A DNA stretch of 35,549 nucleotides from Clostridia bacterium. GTDB lineage: Bacteria > Bacillota > Clostridia > Oscillospirales > CAG-272. This document shows, piece by piece, positions 26,436 to 34,288 of the stretch. Where the stretch lies: NCBI GenBank assembly GCA_017407225.1, contig JAFQWY010000344.1, positions 1-35,549 of the forward strand, in the 5' to 3' direction. Every line of letters starts with the position of its first letter. Positions within the stretch are counted from its first letter, which is position 1. The translations under genes and the position numbers were made by a program. The notes beneath the pieces are model-generated. The model was not told the DNA's origin. It saw only the letters and a program-made list of their open reading frames with translations, and did no database searches.

Positions 26436-28706
26436 TTGGAACAGGTATTTGAATACTTAAAAAGAAGCATTTCCATTGCGTGGAAGACCGTATTCTTTAA
26501 TTTCAAACAGTACGTCTGCTTCTTCATCGCAATCATCATCGTTCAGCTTCTTTACGGCATGATGACGGTTTCCAACGACAACAACAACTCTGTGGAATAC
26601 CAGCATGTCACCGAAGAATATAACTATCACATGGTGCTCCTTGGTCTGAACCATGACCAGGCTCTGTATCTCATCGAAGACAGAGGTACAGTCTTTGCAT
26701 CGGACACGGTGTTCCAGGTTGTTGATACTTATCAGTACACCAACAACTTCACCGGCGAAGAACGGTACGACGTATACCTTCTCTTCATCAACGACATCGA
26801 CTACAGTATCAAGCAGTTTGAAACAAAATACGAGAAAGACCTTGCCAGCCTCGGTTCGGAAGGTTCCTCGTTCTCCAAACGAACCACACAGCTTCTGACC
26901 TTTGAGGACAATGAACGCGCCAACGCATTCACCTTCTTCCTCATCACTCTGATCCTTCTCGTTGTCTGTATCTTCCTGCTCACCCAGCTGTACAACATCA
27001 GAATCAATCAGTACAAATTCCAGTACGGTATTTATCTGACGTTCGGTGCGGACTTCAAGATGCTCTTCTCAACGTGCTTCTGGGAACTGTTCGTTATCTT
27101 CGTGGTAACCTTCATTCCCTCCATGCTCATTTCCACGCTGATTTCCTTCTGCCTCTATCTGGGCAACGGCTTCAGCTTCATCTTCAATCCGCTTTCCATC
27201 CTCAAGGTGTTCCTGTTCACCCTCTTCGTTATTCTGGCTTCCTGCTGGACTCCCATGAAGATCATGTCCGTGAAGGATCCCATGTCCCTCATCGTGACCG
27301 AAGACAACTCCAACCTTGTTACCTCTCCCCAGCGGTCCTTCAACATCTTCGCGGAAAACTTCCCCGTCAAGTACGAATTCTACTCCATGTGGCGTTTCCG
27401 CAAGTACAACATCCAGCTGCTCACCTCCGCAATCGTATTCTGTGCGCTGTTCATCATGGGTCTTTACATGGCGGATATCTATACCACCGACCTGTACTAT
27501 CCCCGTCCCCAGTTTGAAATCGACATGACTCAGTCTGGCTTTGAATATGACGATCTCATGTCCGATGAACTGTACGCTCTGGAAAACGTCCGCGCGGTTG
27601 AAATCAACGACAACACCACCGAAGGCTACGAACTTTCTTCCCACATGATCGTGGAAAAGAAGGACGTCCGTGCATTCAAGAACCTGGTTGCTTATGCCGG
27701 CAAGGATTTCGATACCCAGGATAAGTACTGGCGAGTCAGCTCCGATATCATTTATACCGCAATTCCCGAAGAACAGATCAAGATTCTGGAAGACTACGAC
27801 TACACCGGTGATCTGACCTCCATCCTTCAGCCCGGTACCGTAATCGTCGGCGACGCAATCTCCAACGTACCCACCTACAAGTTCGATGTAGGCGACAAGA
27901 TCTACCTGTCCAAGAAGACCGGTCAGATCAAGTCCGTTGACACCAACATCACCGGCCGTGCCCTGCTCAAGAATCAGATCGAATTCTTCCGTTATGACTA
28001 CTACGAATTCACCGTCGGCGCCGTTCTTCACGACGTTCCCTCCGGTTCCACCCCCATTTACCTCAACCTCGACGACTACAAGACCATGACCGGCAAGACT
28101 CCGAAGGCGAATTCCTTCAACATTTATGTTGACCAGGAAGCTACCGTGGAAGAAGTCAAGACCCTGTACCGCGAAGTTCAGGAATGGAGCCACGACTACG
28201 GTGATGTCAAGGTCAGAAACAAGGAAAACACCCTTCTGACCGCTGTTGCTCATGACAAGCACTACAACGAGCTCTACATCTGCATCTCCATTCTCATCCT
28301 CTTCATCTCCCCGCTGATCTGGTTCTTCTCCCAGACCCTGTACTACACCAAGCGTGAAAAGGAATTCAACATCCTTCAGTCCATCGGTGCGGTAGCAAAG
28401 GAAATCAAGATGATTTACCTGCAGGGCGGTCTCTCCATGGCTGTTCTCTCCCTGTTCGTATCCATCATTCTTTCCTATACGGGCAGCTATCTCCTGTTCT
28501 ACGTTTACAACGTACTGATGCCCTACTTCACCAAGGAAAACGTACGTTATATGTTCTACATGCCCTGGTACGCAATCCTCATCAGCATCGTAATGTCCGT
28601 TGCCTGCGGCTTCTTCTCCACTTACCTGCCCTTCCGCAGCTACTACAAGAACCGCTACTCCCTTGACAACGGCGGCGCAGGCCACGAATTCGGCGGAGAC
28701 GAATAA
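26436..28706 (+). CDS. FtsX-family ABC transporter permease
   Basis: 756 residues with TTG as start codon (26436-26438). AGGAGG 10 nt upstream and the absence of a nearby ATG support it. Eight membrane spans are predicted by eye at about 26-46, 168-188, 216-240, 253-270, 331-350, 627-646, 680-705 and 722-740. They form two FtsX-like four-span groups with outside domains at 47-167 and 351-626. The coupling-helix pattern QYKFQYGIYLTFGADFKMLF appears after span 2 and EFNILQSIGAVAKEIKMIYL after span 6. This is the architecture of MacB/LolC/BceB-like machines that move or sense peptides and lipids rather than small solutes. The second outside domain is Asp/Tyr-rich. The ATPase follows 74 nt later. 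No histidine kinase or response regulator is adjacent. Confidence 0.88.
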   Translation: MEQVFEYLKRSISIAWKTVFFNFKQYVCFFIAIIIVQLLYGMMTVSNDNNNSVEYQHVTEEYNYHMVLLGLNHDQALYLIEDRGTVFASDTVFQVVDTYQYTNNFTGEERYDVYLLFINDIDYSIKQFETKYEKDLASLGSEGSSFSKRTTQLLTFEDNERANAFTFFLITLILLVVCIFLLTQLYNIRINQYKFQYGIYLTFGADFKMLFSTCFWELFVIFVVTFIPSMLISTLISFCLYLGNGFSFIFNPLSILKVFLFTLFVILASCWTPMKIMSVKDPMSLIVTEDNSNLVTSPQRSFNIFAENFPVKYEFYSMWRFRKYNIQLLTSAIVFCALFIMGLYMADIYTTDLYYPRPQFEIDMTQSGFEYDDLMSDELYALENVRAVEINDNTTEGYELSSHMIVEKKDVRAFKNLVAYAGKDFDTQDKYWRVSSDIIYTAIPEEQIKILEDYDYTGDLTSILQPGTVIVGDAISNVPTYKFDVGDKIYLSKKTGQIKSVDTNITGRALLKNQIEFFRYDYYEFTVGAVLHDVPSGSTPIYLNLDDYKTMTGKTPKANSFNIYVDQEATVEEVKTLYREVQEWSHDYGDVKVRNKENTLLTAVAHDKHYNELYICISILILFISPLIWFFSQTLYYTKREKEFNILQSIGAVAKEIKMIYLQGGLSMAVLSLFVSIILSYTGSYLLFYVYNVLMPYFTKENVRYMFYMPWYAILISIVMSVACGFFSTYLPFRSYYKNRYSLDNGGAGHEFGGDE

Positions 28707-28780
28707 GATTTCAGAGTTTACGAAACAATTCATTGATTTGAGAAAGGATCCGGCTGTAATCACAGCTAAGGTAATAAAAA

Positions 28781-29512
28781 ATGGCAGATACCATCGAATA
28801 TATGCTGCAAACCGAAAGCGTTATCAAGCAGTACAAGCAGTATGATACCGTTATCACCGCAGTAAACCGCGCCAGCATCAAGGTTGAACCCGGCGAATTC
28901 GTCGCAATCATCGGTACTTCCGGTTCCGGTAAGTCCACTTTCCTCCACATCTGTGCAGGTCTGGACTCCTGTGACGCAGGCCGTGTTATGATCCGCGGTC
29001 AGGATATCACCAAGATGTCCGCAGACGAACTGAGCCGTTTCCGCGGCATGAACATGGGCTTCGTATTCCAGAGACACAACCTGATTCCCCAGTTCACCGC
29101 TCTTGAAAACATCCTCATCCCCACCATGATGTGCAACAAGTCCGAACTGTCCTATCAGGAAACCCTCCGCCGTCTGGTGGAAACCCTCCAGCTCACCGAA
29201 CGTCTGAACCACCTTCCCTCCGAGCTTTCCGGTGGTCAGCAGCAGAGAGTTGCAATCGCACGTGCAATGATCAATATGCCCGACATCCTCTTCGCCGACG
29301 AACCTACCGGTAACCTGGACAGAAACAACGCGGACGAAGTTCTGAAGCTCCTTCTCAAGACCAGAGAAGAAATGGGTCAGACCCTGATCATGGTAACCCA
29401 CGACCTTGCAATCGCCGATCATGCAGACCGTATCTTCCGTATGGACAACGGTATCCTCACTCTTCACAGAGACTACATCGGCGGCACCAAGAAGACCGTT
29501 ACCTCTTATTAA
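28781..29512 (+). CDS. ABC transporter ATP-binding protein (MacB/LolD type)
   Basis: 243 residues, powering the FtsX-like permease upstream. Walker A GTSGSGKS (45-52), Q-loop in FVFQRHNLIPQFTALEN, signature LSGGQQQRVAIARA, Walker B ILFADEPTGNLD and the switch His in IMVTHDLAIADHADRI are all present. The phrase RHNLIPQFTALENI and the GNLD ending are typical of the MacB/LolD/FtsE clade. AAGGT lies about 9 nt before the ATG. A strong terminator follows at 29526, making a two-gene unit. Confidence 0.95.
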   Translation: MADTIEYMLQTESVIKQYKQYDTVITAVNRASIKVEPGEFVAIIGTSGSGKSTFLHICAGLDSCDAGRVMIRGQDITKMSADELSRFRGMNMGFVFQRHNLIPQFTALENILIPTMMCNKSELSYQETLRRLVETLQLTERLNHLPSELSGGQQQRVAIARAMINMPDILFADEPTGNLDRNNADEVLKLLLKTREEMGQTLIMVTHDLAIADHADRIFRMDNGILTLHRDYIGGTKKTVTSY

Positions 29513-29525
29513 TCCACTCATCCGA

Positions 29526-29558
29526 AAGGGAATTCTTCATCAAGGAATTCCCTTTTTT
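29526..29558 (+). terminator. Intrinsic terminator of the ABC transporter genes
   Basis: AAGGGAATTC (29526-29535) pairs perfectly with GAATTCCCTT (29545-29554) and ends in a six-T run. Confidence 0.92.
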
Positions 29559-29679
29559 CGTTCACGGAATCATCCGGGCGTAAAGCCACCAAAAGTTTTA
29601 TGTCTGCAACTGATCCTGCCCGGAAAAAATCAGTCATCCCAGGCTGAAATCCGGTATAATATCCCCGGAGGTGAAACAG

Positions 29680-30549
29680 ATGACTCTTCTGAAAGAACTG
29701 AATGACGCCATAGCGTACATTGAAAACAGCCTGTGCGGGGATCCTGATCCCAACAAGGCCGCAGCCATCGCCTGTGTGAGCACGGACACATTTCTGCGAT
29801 TCTTCAGCTACATCACCGGAATGACCCTGACGGATTACATCCGGAAACGGCGGCTGACCCTGGCGGCACAGGATCTGACCGATGCCGATGATGGCGTCGC
29901 GGATCTCGCCGTGAAATACGGATACGACAGTGCGTCGGCATTCTCACGGGCATTTGCAAAGCAGCACGGCATCACACCGTCCGCTTACCGGAAAAACGGC
30001 GGAAGTCTCAGAATCGTCCCCCCTGTTTCCTTCCATATCTGTATCAAAGGAGCGGAAGAAATGGATTTCAGAATGATTGAGCTGAATGAGACAAAACTGT
30101 ACGGTATTTCCCGGAAAGACGAAGGATACCGGAACCGCGAGGAACTGCGCCACCTGATGTGGTCGGAAGAAGAGGAGAATATCCCCTGCCGGATCTGTGC
30201 CGGCCGATGGAATCAGCCCGGATGCACATCCTTTGACGGCGAATGGTACGGCATCTGGAATGACGGCAGGTACATGATCGCACGTGAGGAAGGTGACGCT
30301 GCGGATCCGCCTTCCCTCGAAACCGTTGTACTTCCGGCAGGCCGGTATGCCGCATTCCGTACAAAGCCAGGCGGAGCGGCATGGGAGGAATTCCCACGGC
30401 TGTTTGAGCTTATTTTTCAGATATGGCTGCCTTCATCGGGTTATCGTGTGAAAAGCGGCATGATTGTTGAGATTCTGCACCTGCGGACGGATCACGATCT
30501 GCGTAAAAAGAACCGGTATTATGAAGTGTGGCTGCCGATAACGGAATAA
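29680..30549 (+). CDS. AraC-family regulator with GyrI-like effector domain
   Basis: 289 residues. ATG 29680 is preferred over GTG 29671 because GGAGG then lies 8 nt upstream. Residues 8-105 hold two HTH units (AAAIACVSTDTFLRFFSYIT and DLAVKYGYDSASAFSRAFAKQHG ITPSAYRK), the canonical AraC DNA-binding domain placed N-terminally. Residues 135-289 resemble the GyrI/SOUL-like small-molecule-binding domain (LAGRW-type segment CAGRWNQPGCTSF, VVLPAGRYAAFRTKPGG, VEILHLRTDHD). Proteins like Rob and SbmC/GyrI combine these modules to sense drugs or metabolites. A TATAAT at 29655-29660 would give a very short leader. The gene is flanked by terminators on both sides and appears monocistronic. Confidence 0.9.
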   Translation: MTLLKELNDAIAYIENSLCGDPDPNKAAAIACVSTDTFLRFFSYITGMTLTDYIRKRRLTLAAQDLTDADDGVADLAVKYGYDSASAFSRAFAKQHGITPSAYRKNGGSLRIVPPVSFHICIKGAEEMDFRMIELNETKLYGISRKDEGYRNREELRHLMWSEEEENIPCRICAGRWNQPGCTSFDGEWYGIWNDGRYMIAREEGDAADPPSLETVVLPAGRYAAFRTKPGGAAWEEFPRLFELIFQIWLPSSGYRVKSGMIVEILHLRTDHDLRKKNRYYEVWLPITE

Positions 30550-30555
30550 ACGGAT

Positions 30556-30588
30556 AAAAAGAGAGGATCTTCGGATTTCTCTCTTTTT
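30556..30588 (+). terminator. Intrinsic terminator of the AraC-type regulator
   Basis: AAAAAGAGAG (30556-30565) pairs with CTCTCTTTTT (30579-30588), a perfect 10-bp stem ending in five T. Confidence 0.85.
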
Positions 30589-30650
30589 GTATTGGTATCA
30601 TGCCGGCGGATTGAGCGGCATATACTGAAACAAAAACACCGGAGGATTCT

Positions 30651-31385
30651 ATGAAACTCAGCGCCCGAACCTTGACCAACTATATTCTGTTCGCCTTTCT
30701 GTTTTCATCCGTCTGCATGATTTTCGGCCGGACAGCGGTAAAGCTTGCTTCCGAAGATGCCGCACAGGTCTCCGTTCAGTCGGAATCCCCCGTCCTGCTC
30801 ATCGATCCGGGGCATGGCGGAGAGGACGGCGGCGCTTCCTCGGGTGAAATTCTGGAGAAAGATCTGAATCTCACGGTTTCCCGGAATCTTGCGGATATCT
30901 GCACCATTTTCGGATATAAAGCAGATCTGACACGAAACTCCGACACCCTCCTGTACGATGCCTTTGATGACATGGATGATTACGGAGGCAAAAAGAAAAC
31001 CTACGATCTCAGAAACCGTCTGCGGATGGCGGAGGAATCGGGTTCCTCTCTTTTCATCGGAATTCACATGAACAAATTCCCGCAGGAGAGTTCCAAAGGA
31101 CTGCAGGTATACTACACCCCCAACGCCGACGGATCGGAAAACGCTGCACGGATGATTCAGAATTATGCAAAAACATACCTGATGCCGTGGAATCAGCGCG
31201 AAATCAAATCCGCCACCAGTGCCATCTACCTTCTGCATCGGATTCAGATGCCGGCAGTGCTGGTGGAATGCGGATTTTTATCCAATCCCGAAGACTGTGC
31301 CAATCTGACAGACCGGGAGTATCAGGTGAAACTGGCCTCCGCAATTTTCGCCGCATCCTCGGAATGGCTGGCTTCCGCTCCGTAA
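30651..31385 (+). CDS. N-acetylmuramoyl-L-alanine amidase, CwlD-like
   Basis: 244 residues, CGGAGG 8 nt upstream. Cleaves the bond between MurNAc and the stem peptide. An N-terminal hydrophobic stretch (about 10-28, YILFAFLFSSVCMIFG) is an uncleaved anchor or signal. The Amidase_3 domain starts at VLLIDPGHGGEDGGA, with zinc ligand His55, Glu69 (in EKDLNLT), a His in GIHMNKF and the catalytic Glu in VECGFLSN. Size and order fit CwlD, which trims spore cortex peptidoglycan to muramic lactam, a hint that the host forms spores. A vegetative role is possible. Confidence 0.9.
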   Translation: MKLSARTLTNYILFAFLFSSVCMIFGRTAVKLASEDAAQVSVQSESPVLLIDPGHGGEDGGASSGEILEKDLNLTVSRNLADICTIFGYKADLTRNSDTLLYDAFDDMDDYGGKKKTYDLRNRLRMAEESGSSLFIGIHMNKFPQESSKGLQVYYTPNADGSENAARMIQNYAKTYLMPWNQREIKSATSAIYLLHRIQMPAVLVECGFLSNPEDCANLTDREYQVKLASAIFAASSEWLASAP

Positions 31386-31392
31386 TTTGGTC

Positions 31393-31421
31393 TTGCCAAA
31401 TCCCAGATTCCGCTGTATAAT
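31393..31421 (+). promoter_or_regulatory. Sigma-A promoter for radA
   Basis: TTGCCA (31393-31398), a 17-nt spacer and a perfect TATAAT (31416-31421). A start near 31428 argues that radA begins at ATG 31453 and not at ATG 31432. Confidence 0.7.
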
Positions 31422-31452
31422 ATAGAATATAATGAAGATTAAGGACGGAACC

Positions 31453-32883
31453 ATGAAACAGAAAACCGTTTTTGTATGCAGTGAATGTGATTACCAGAGT
31501 GCGAAATGGCTGGGCAAATGTCCCCAGTGCGGTGCCTGGAATTCCTTTGAGGAGGAAACCTATACCCAACCATCGAAATCCGTGTCCTCTCATGCCGCCG
31601 CACGCCCCGCACCGACCGGCGAACGGGAACGTGCCTCCAAATTCAGCGAATTCCAGATGCCCGAATATCTGCGCCACAGCACCGGAATCGGAGAATTTGA
31701 CCGGGTTCTGGGCGGCGGTCTGGTGGAAGGCTCCGTGATTCTCCTGGCAGGAGAGCCCGGGATCGGCAAATCCACCCTCCTCATGCAGCTGTGCGGTCAG
31801 GTAGGTGACTCCTGCAAGGTACTGTATGTTTCCGGTGAAGAATCCGGCAGTCAGCTGAAAATGCGTGCCGACCGTCTGGGGATCAGCGCGGAATTTCTCT
31901 ACATTCTCACCGCCACCAGCATCAGCGACATTCTGGCGGAATACGATAAAATCAAGCCGGATATCATGATTGTGGACTCCATCCAGACCATCTACACCGA
32001 TGCCTCCGCATCCATGAGCGGCAGTGTGACTCAGGTGCGGGAATGTGCCTCCATGATCATCGGCAAAGCCAAGACCGACGGATGTGCCGTTCTCATCGTC
32101 GGACATGTAAACAAAGAAGGCGGCATTGCCGGGCCGAAGGTGCTGGAACACATGGTGGATGCGGTGATTTCCTTTGAAGGCGACCGCCGTCAGCCCCACC
32201 GCATTGTCCGCGCCATCAAAAACCGTTTCGGCTCCACCAACGAAATCGGCGTGTTCGAAATGTGCGAAACCGGACTGGAAGAAGTGGCAAATCCCTCGGC
32301 GATGCTTCTGGAAGGACGTCCTGTTGGAGTAAGCGGAAGCTGTGCGGTGTGCATCATGGAAGGAAGCCGTCCCCTCATCGCTGAGATTCAGGCACTGGTG
32401 ACTCCTACCGTATTCCCCGCCCCCAGACGTACCGCAAACGGCATCGACTACAACCGGATGTGCCTGCTTCTGGCAGTTCTGGAAAAGCGTCTGGGACTGC
32501 GGTTCTCCACGAGCGACGTATATCTGAATGTCATCGGCGGTCTGAAACTGGACGAGCCTGCCATTGACGCCGCCTGCTGTCTTGCCATGATCTCCTCCCT
32601 CCGGGATATTCCCGTACCGGACGACGTGATCGCATTCGGTGAAGTGGGACTTGCCGGGGAATTCCGTTCGGTTGCATCTATCGAACAGCGTGTCAACGAA
32701 GCATTCCGTCTGGGATTCACGAAAATCGCCCTGCCCAAACGTGCGGCACTGAAAAACAAGGAGACTCTGGAGCAGTCCGGTGTGGAAATCATCCCTCTCG
32801 CCGGGATTTACGATGCCCTGAAGCTGCTGAGCACTGCGGAAAAACAGCCGATCGTACAGGATGGTGAAGATTATGCTGACTGA
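31453..32883 (+). CDS. radA: DNA repair protein RadA (Sms)
   Basis: 476 residues from MKQKTVFVCS, with AAGGA about 9 nt upstream. Helicase-like RecA paralogue acting in branch migration during recombination. The N-terminal zinc finger uses C9, C12, C23 and C26. The RecA-like core has Walker A GEPGIGKST, YVSGEESGSQLKMRA, MIVDSIQTIY, and the RadA-specific KNRFGSTNEIG. The C-terminal part (about 290-476) is the Lon-protease-like domain (RLGLRFSTSDVYLNVIGGLK, GEVGLAGEFRSVASIEQRVNEA), without the catalytic Ser-Lys pair of a true protease. It overlaps the next gene by 11 nt. Confidence 0.96.
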   Translation: MKQKTVFVCSECDYQSAKWLGKCPQCGAWNSFEEETYTQPSKSVSSHAAARPAPTGERERASKFSEFQMPEYLRHSTGIGEFDRVLGGGLVEGSVILLAGEPGIGKSTLLMQLCGQVGDSCKVLYVSGEESGSQLKMRADRLGISAEFLYILTATSISDILAEYDKIKPDIMIVDSIQTIYTDASASMSGSVTQVRECASMIIGKAKTDGCAVLIVGHVNKEGGIAGPKVLEHMVDAVISFEGDRRQPHRIVRAIKNRFGSTNEIGVFEMCETGLEEVANPSAMLLEGRPVGVSGSCAVCIMEGSRPLIAEIQALVTPTVFPAPRRTANGIDYNRMCLLLAVLEKRLGLRFSTSDVYLNVIGGLKLDEPAIDAACCLAMISSLRDIPVPDDVIAFGEVGLAGEFRSVASIEQRVNEAFRLGFTKIALPKRAALKNKETLEQSGVEIIPLAGIYDALKLLSTAEKQPIVQDGEDYAD

Positions 32884-33916
32884 TCGGCACAGAAAAATTC
32901 TTGATGCCATTCTGGGAACGATCCATGAGAAATATGCTGATGATGTTGCAGTTCTGATCGTCTACGGATCCGCTGTCAACGGTACTGCCGATGAATACTC
33001 CGATCTGGATATGCTGTATATTCCCAAAACTTTCAAAGGACGGAATCTGGCGAAAACCTTCATCATGGACGGCATCGGCTACGATATCTGGTGCGGCAGC
33101 TGGGATACCCTGCACAGCATGATGGCGTGGGAAGATATGCGTGTCTCCATTCTTGCGGATTCCGAGCTGGTTTACGCCGCATCGGCGGAAGACCGGCAGA
33201 AATACGAGACCATGCGTGACAATGCCCGCCGCCGTACGGATCTGCCAGACACAGCTCATGACTATCATCCCGCGCTGGAATTTATCAAAAAGGCGAAGAA
33301 CTACTACGGTGAACTTTGTCTCGGCAGTTCTGCGGCTGTCGGAGGAGTTCTCATGGAACTGGTAAATGCAGTCTGTTATGTAAACCGCCGGTATCTGAAA
33401 TACGGAGCCAAGAGAATTCTCGAGGAGATTGCTCAATTCCCCTGTCTGCCGGCAGATTTCATCGAAAACTACCGACATGCTGTGCGGAAACAGGAAAATA
33501 CCGTCGAAATCTGCAGAGACATGATTCTTCGTACAGAGGCATTTATCCACGAGCACTACCGGAAATTTACAGGGAAAGGCAAGCTTGCCTCCCGCTGCAC
33601 CGGGATGTACGAGGAAATCTCGTCACACTGGAACAAAATCCGCCGCTGCTGTGAAGCCGGAGATATGGACGGTGCTCTCATGGCCGCCTGCTCCCTCCAG
33701 TACGATCTGGATTACGCAAAAATCACCATCGGCTCCTCCTTTGATCTGATGAGCGGCTGGAACCCTCGGAATCTGAACGCCTTCCGGATGCACTGCGATG
33801 CCGTCGAACAGGATTTCATCCGTACACTCCGTGACAACGGCATTTCCATCCTCACTCTCTCCGCCCCGGATGAGCTGAAGCTGATTCTCACGGATGCGCA
33901 CGATGACGAACCGTAA
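32873..33916 (+). CDS. Nucleotidyltransferase-domain protein, specificity unknown
   Basis: 347 residues from MLTDRHRKIL, overlapping the end of radA. An ATG 12 nt earlier is in frame but has AGG directly against it. Residues 25-50 hold the pol-beta-type nucleotidyltransferase motif: G32-S33 in VYGSAVNGTADEYSDLDML, with D44 and D46 as metal ligands. The remainder is helical (LEFIKKAKNYYGEL, MELVNAVCYVNRRYLKYGAK), like the helical substrate-binding domains of aminoglycoside or lincosamide nucleotidyltransferases and of MNT toxin families. No acceptor is predictable. Resistance is only one of several possibilities. No HEPN-type partner gene is next to it. Confidence 0.8.
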   Translation: MLTDRHRKILDAILGTIHEKYADDVAVLIVYGSAVNGTADEYSDLDMLYIPKTFKGRNLAKTFIMDGIGYDIWCGSWDTLHSMMAWEDMRVSILADSELVYAASAEDRQKYETMRDNARRRTDLPDTAHDYHPALEFIKKAKNYYGELCLGSSAAVGGVLMELVNAVCYVNRRYLKYGAKRILEEIAQFPCLPADFIENYRHAVRKQENTVEICRDMILRTEAFIHEHYRKFTGKGKLASRCTGMYEEISSHWNKIRRCCEAGDMDGALMAACSLQYDLDYAKITIGSSFDLMSGWNPRNLNAFRMHCDAVEQDFIRTLRDNGISILTLSAPDELKLILTDAHDDEP

Positions 33917-33949
33917 GACTGAAAAGATCGGACAAAACACAAAAATCTC

Positions 33950-33978
33950 TTGACAACACAAAAATCACATGGTATAAT
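33950..33978 (+). promoter_or_regulatory. Sigma-A promoter of the T-box transcript
   Basis: Consensus TTGACA (33950-33955), a 17-nt spacer ending in TGG, and perfect TATAAT (33973-33978). Both hexamers match consensus. Transcription should start near 33985, the beginning of the T-box leader. Confidence 0.9.
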
Positions 33979-33984
33979 AAACTC

Positions 33985-34238
33985 TGTACAAATGCGATGA
34001 CGGGAAACCAGTAGCGTATTCAATCCTTCTGCAGAGAAATGACGGTCGGTGCAAGTCATGAAGACGGATGCGTGAATACATTCTCCGAGCAGCACACCGA
34101 ACCATCTACAGTAGGCTGTGACGTCTGACGGGCGTTATTCCGTCGGGGTATCCGCTATGCGCGTACCTGTGAGGTCATTCCCGTGAGGGTCTGACAAACC
34201 GAGGTGGTACCACGGAATTTCCGTCCTCTGCTTTTTTT
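33985..34238 (+). promoter_or_regulatory. T-box riboswitch, specifier UAC (Tyr)
   Basis: Stem I carries the AGTA specifier-loop motif (34010-34013) and the helix GCGTATTC (34014-34021) / GGATGCGT (34066-34073). A distal ATGAC (34039-34043) / GTCAT (34055-34059) hairpin has the GGTCGGTGCAA loop. After that helix come GAA and then TAC (34077-34079) followed by A, the position that holds GGC in B. subtilis glyQS. The T-box core GAGGTGGTACCACGG (34201-34215) includes TGGT, which pairs with an ACCA tRNA end, so discriminator A, as in bacterial tRNA-Tyr. The terminator ACGGA/TCCGT with GAGG/CCTC ends in seven T (34232-34238). Uncharged tRNA-Tyr should open the gene downstream. Confidence 0.88.
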
Positions 34239-34288
34239 AGCCGGGGACTTTTTATTTTTCAAACGCCTTTCAGAAAGGATTAACTAAA

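Noticed and set aside
28600-28845. Short frame between the ABC permease and ATPase encoding a protein-like stretch (FTKQFIDLRKDPAVITAKVI)
   Set aside because: It looks protein-like by chance, but it has no start with an SD and runs into the ATPase gene in another frame.
33712-34095. 127-codon minus-strand frame through the T-box leader
   Set aside because: It runs through a structured non-coding leader, lacks an SD and has no recognisable motif.
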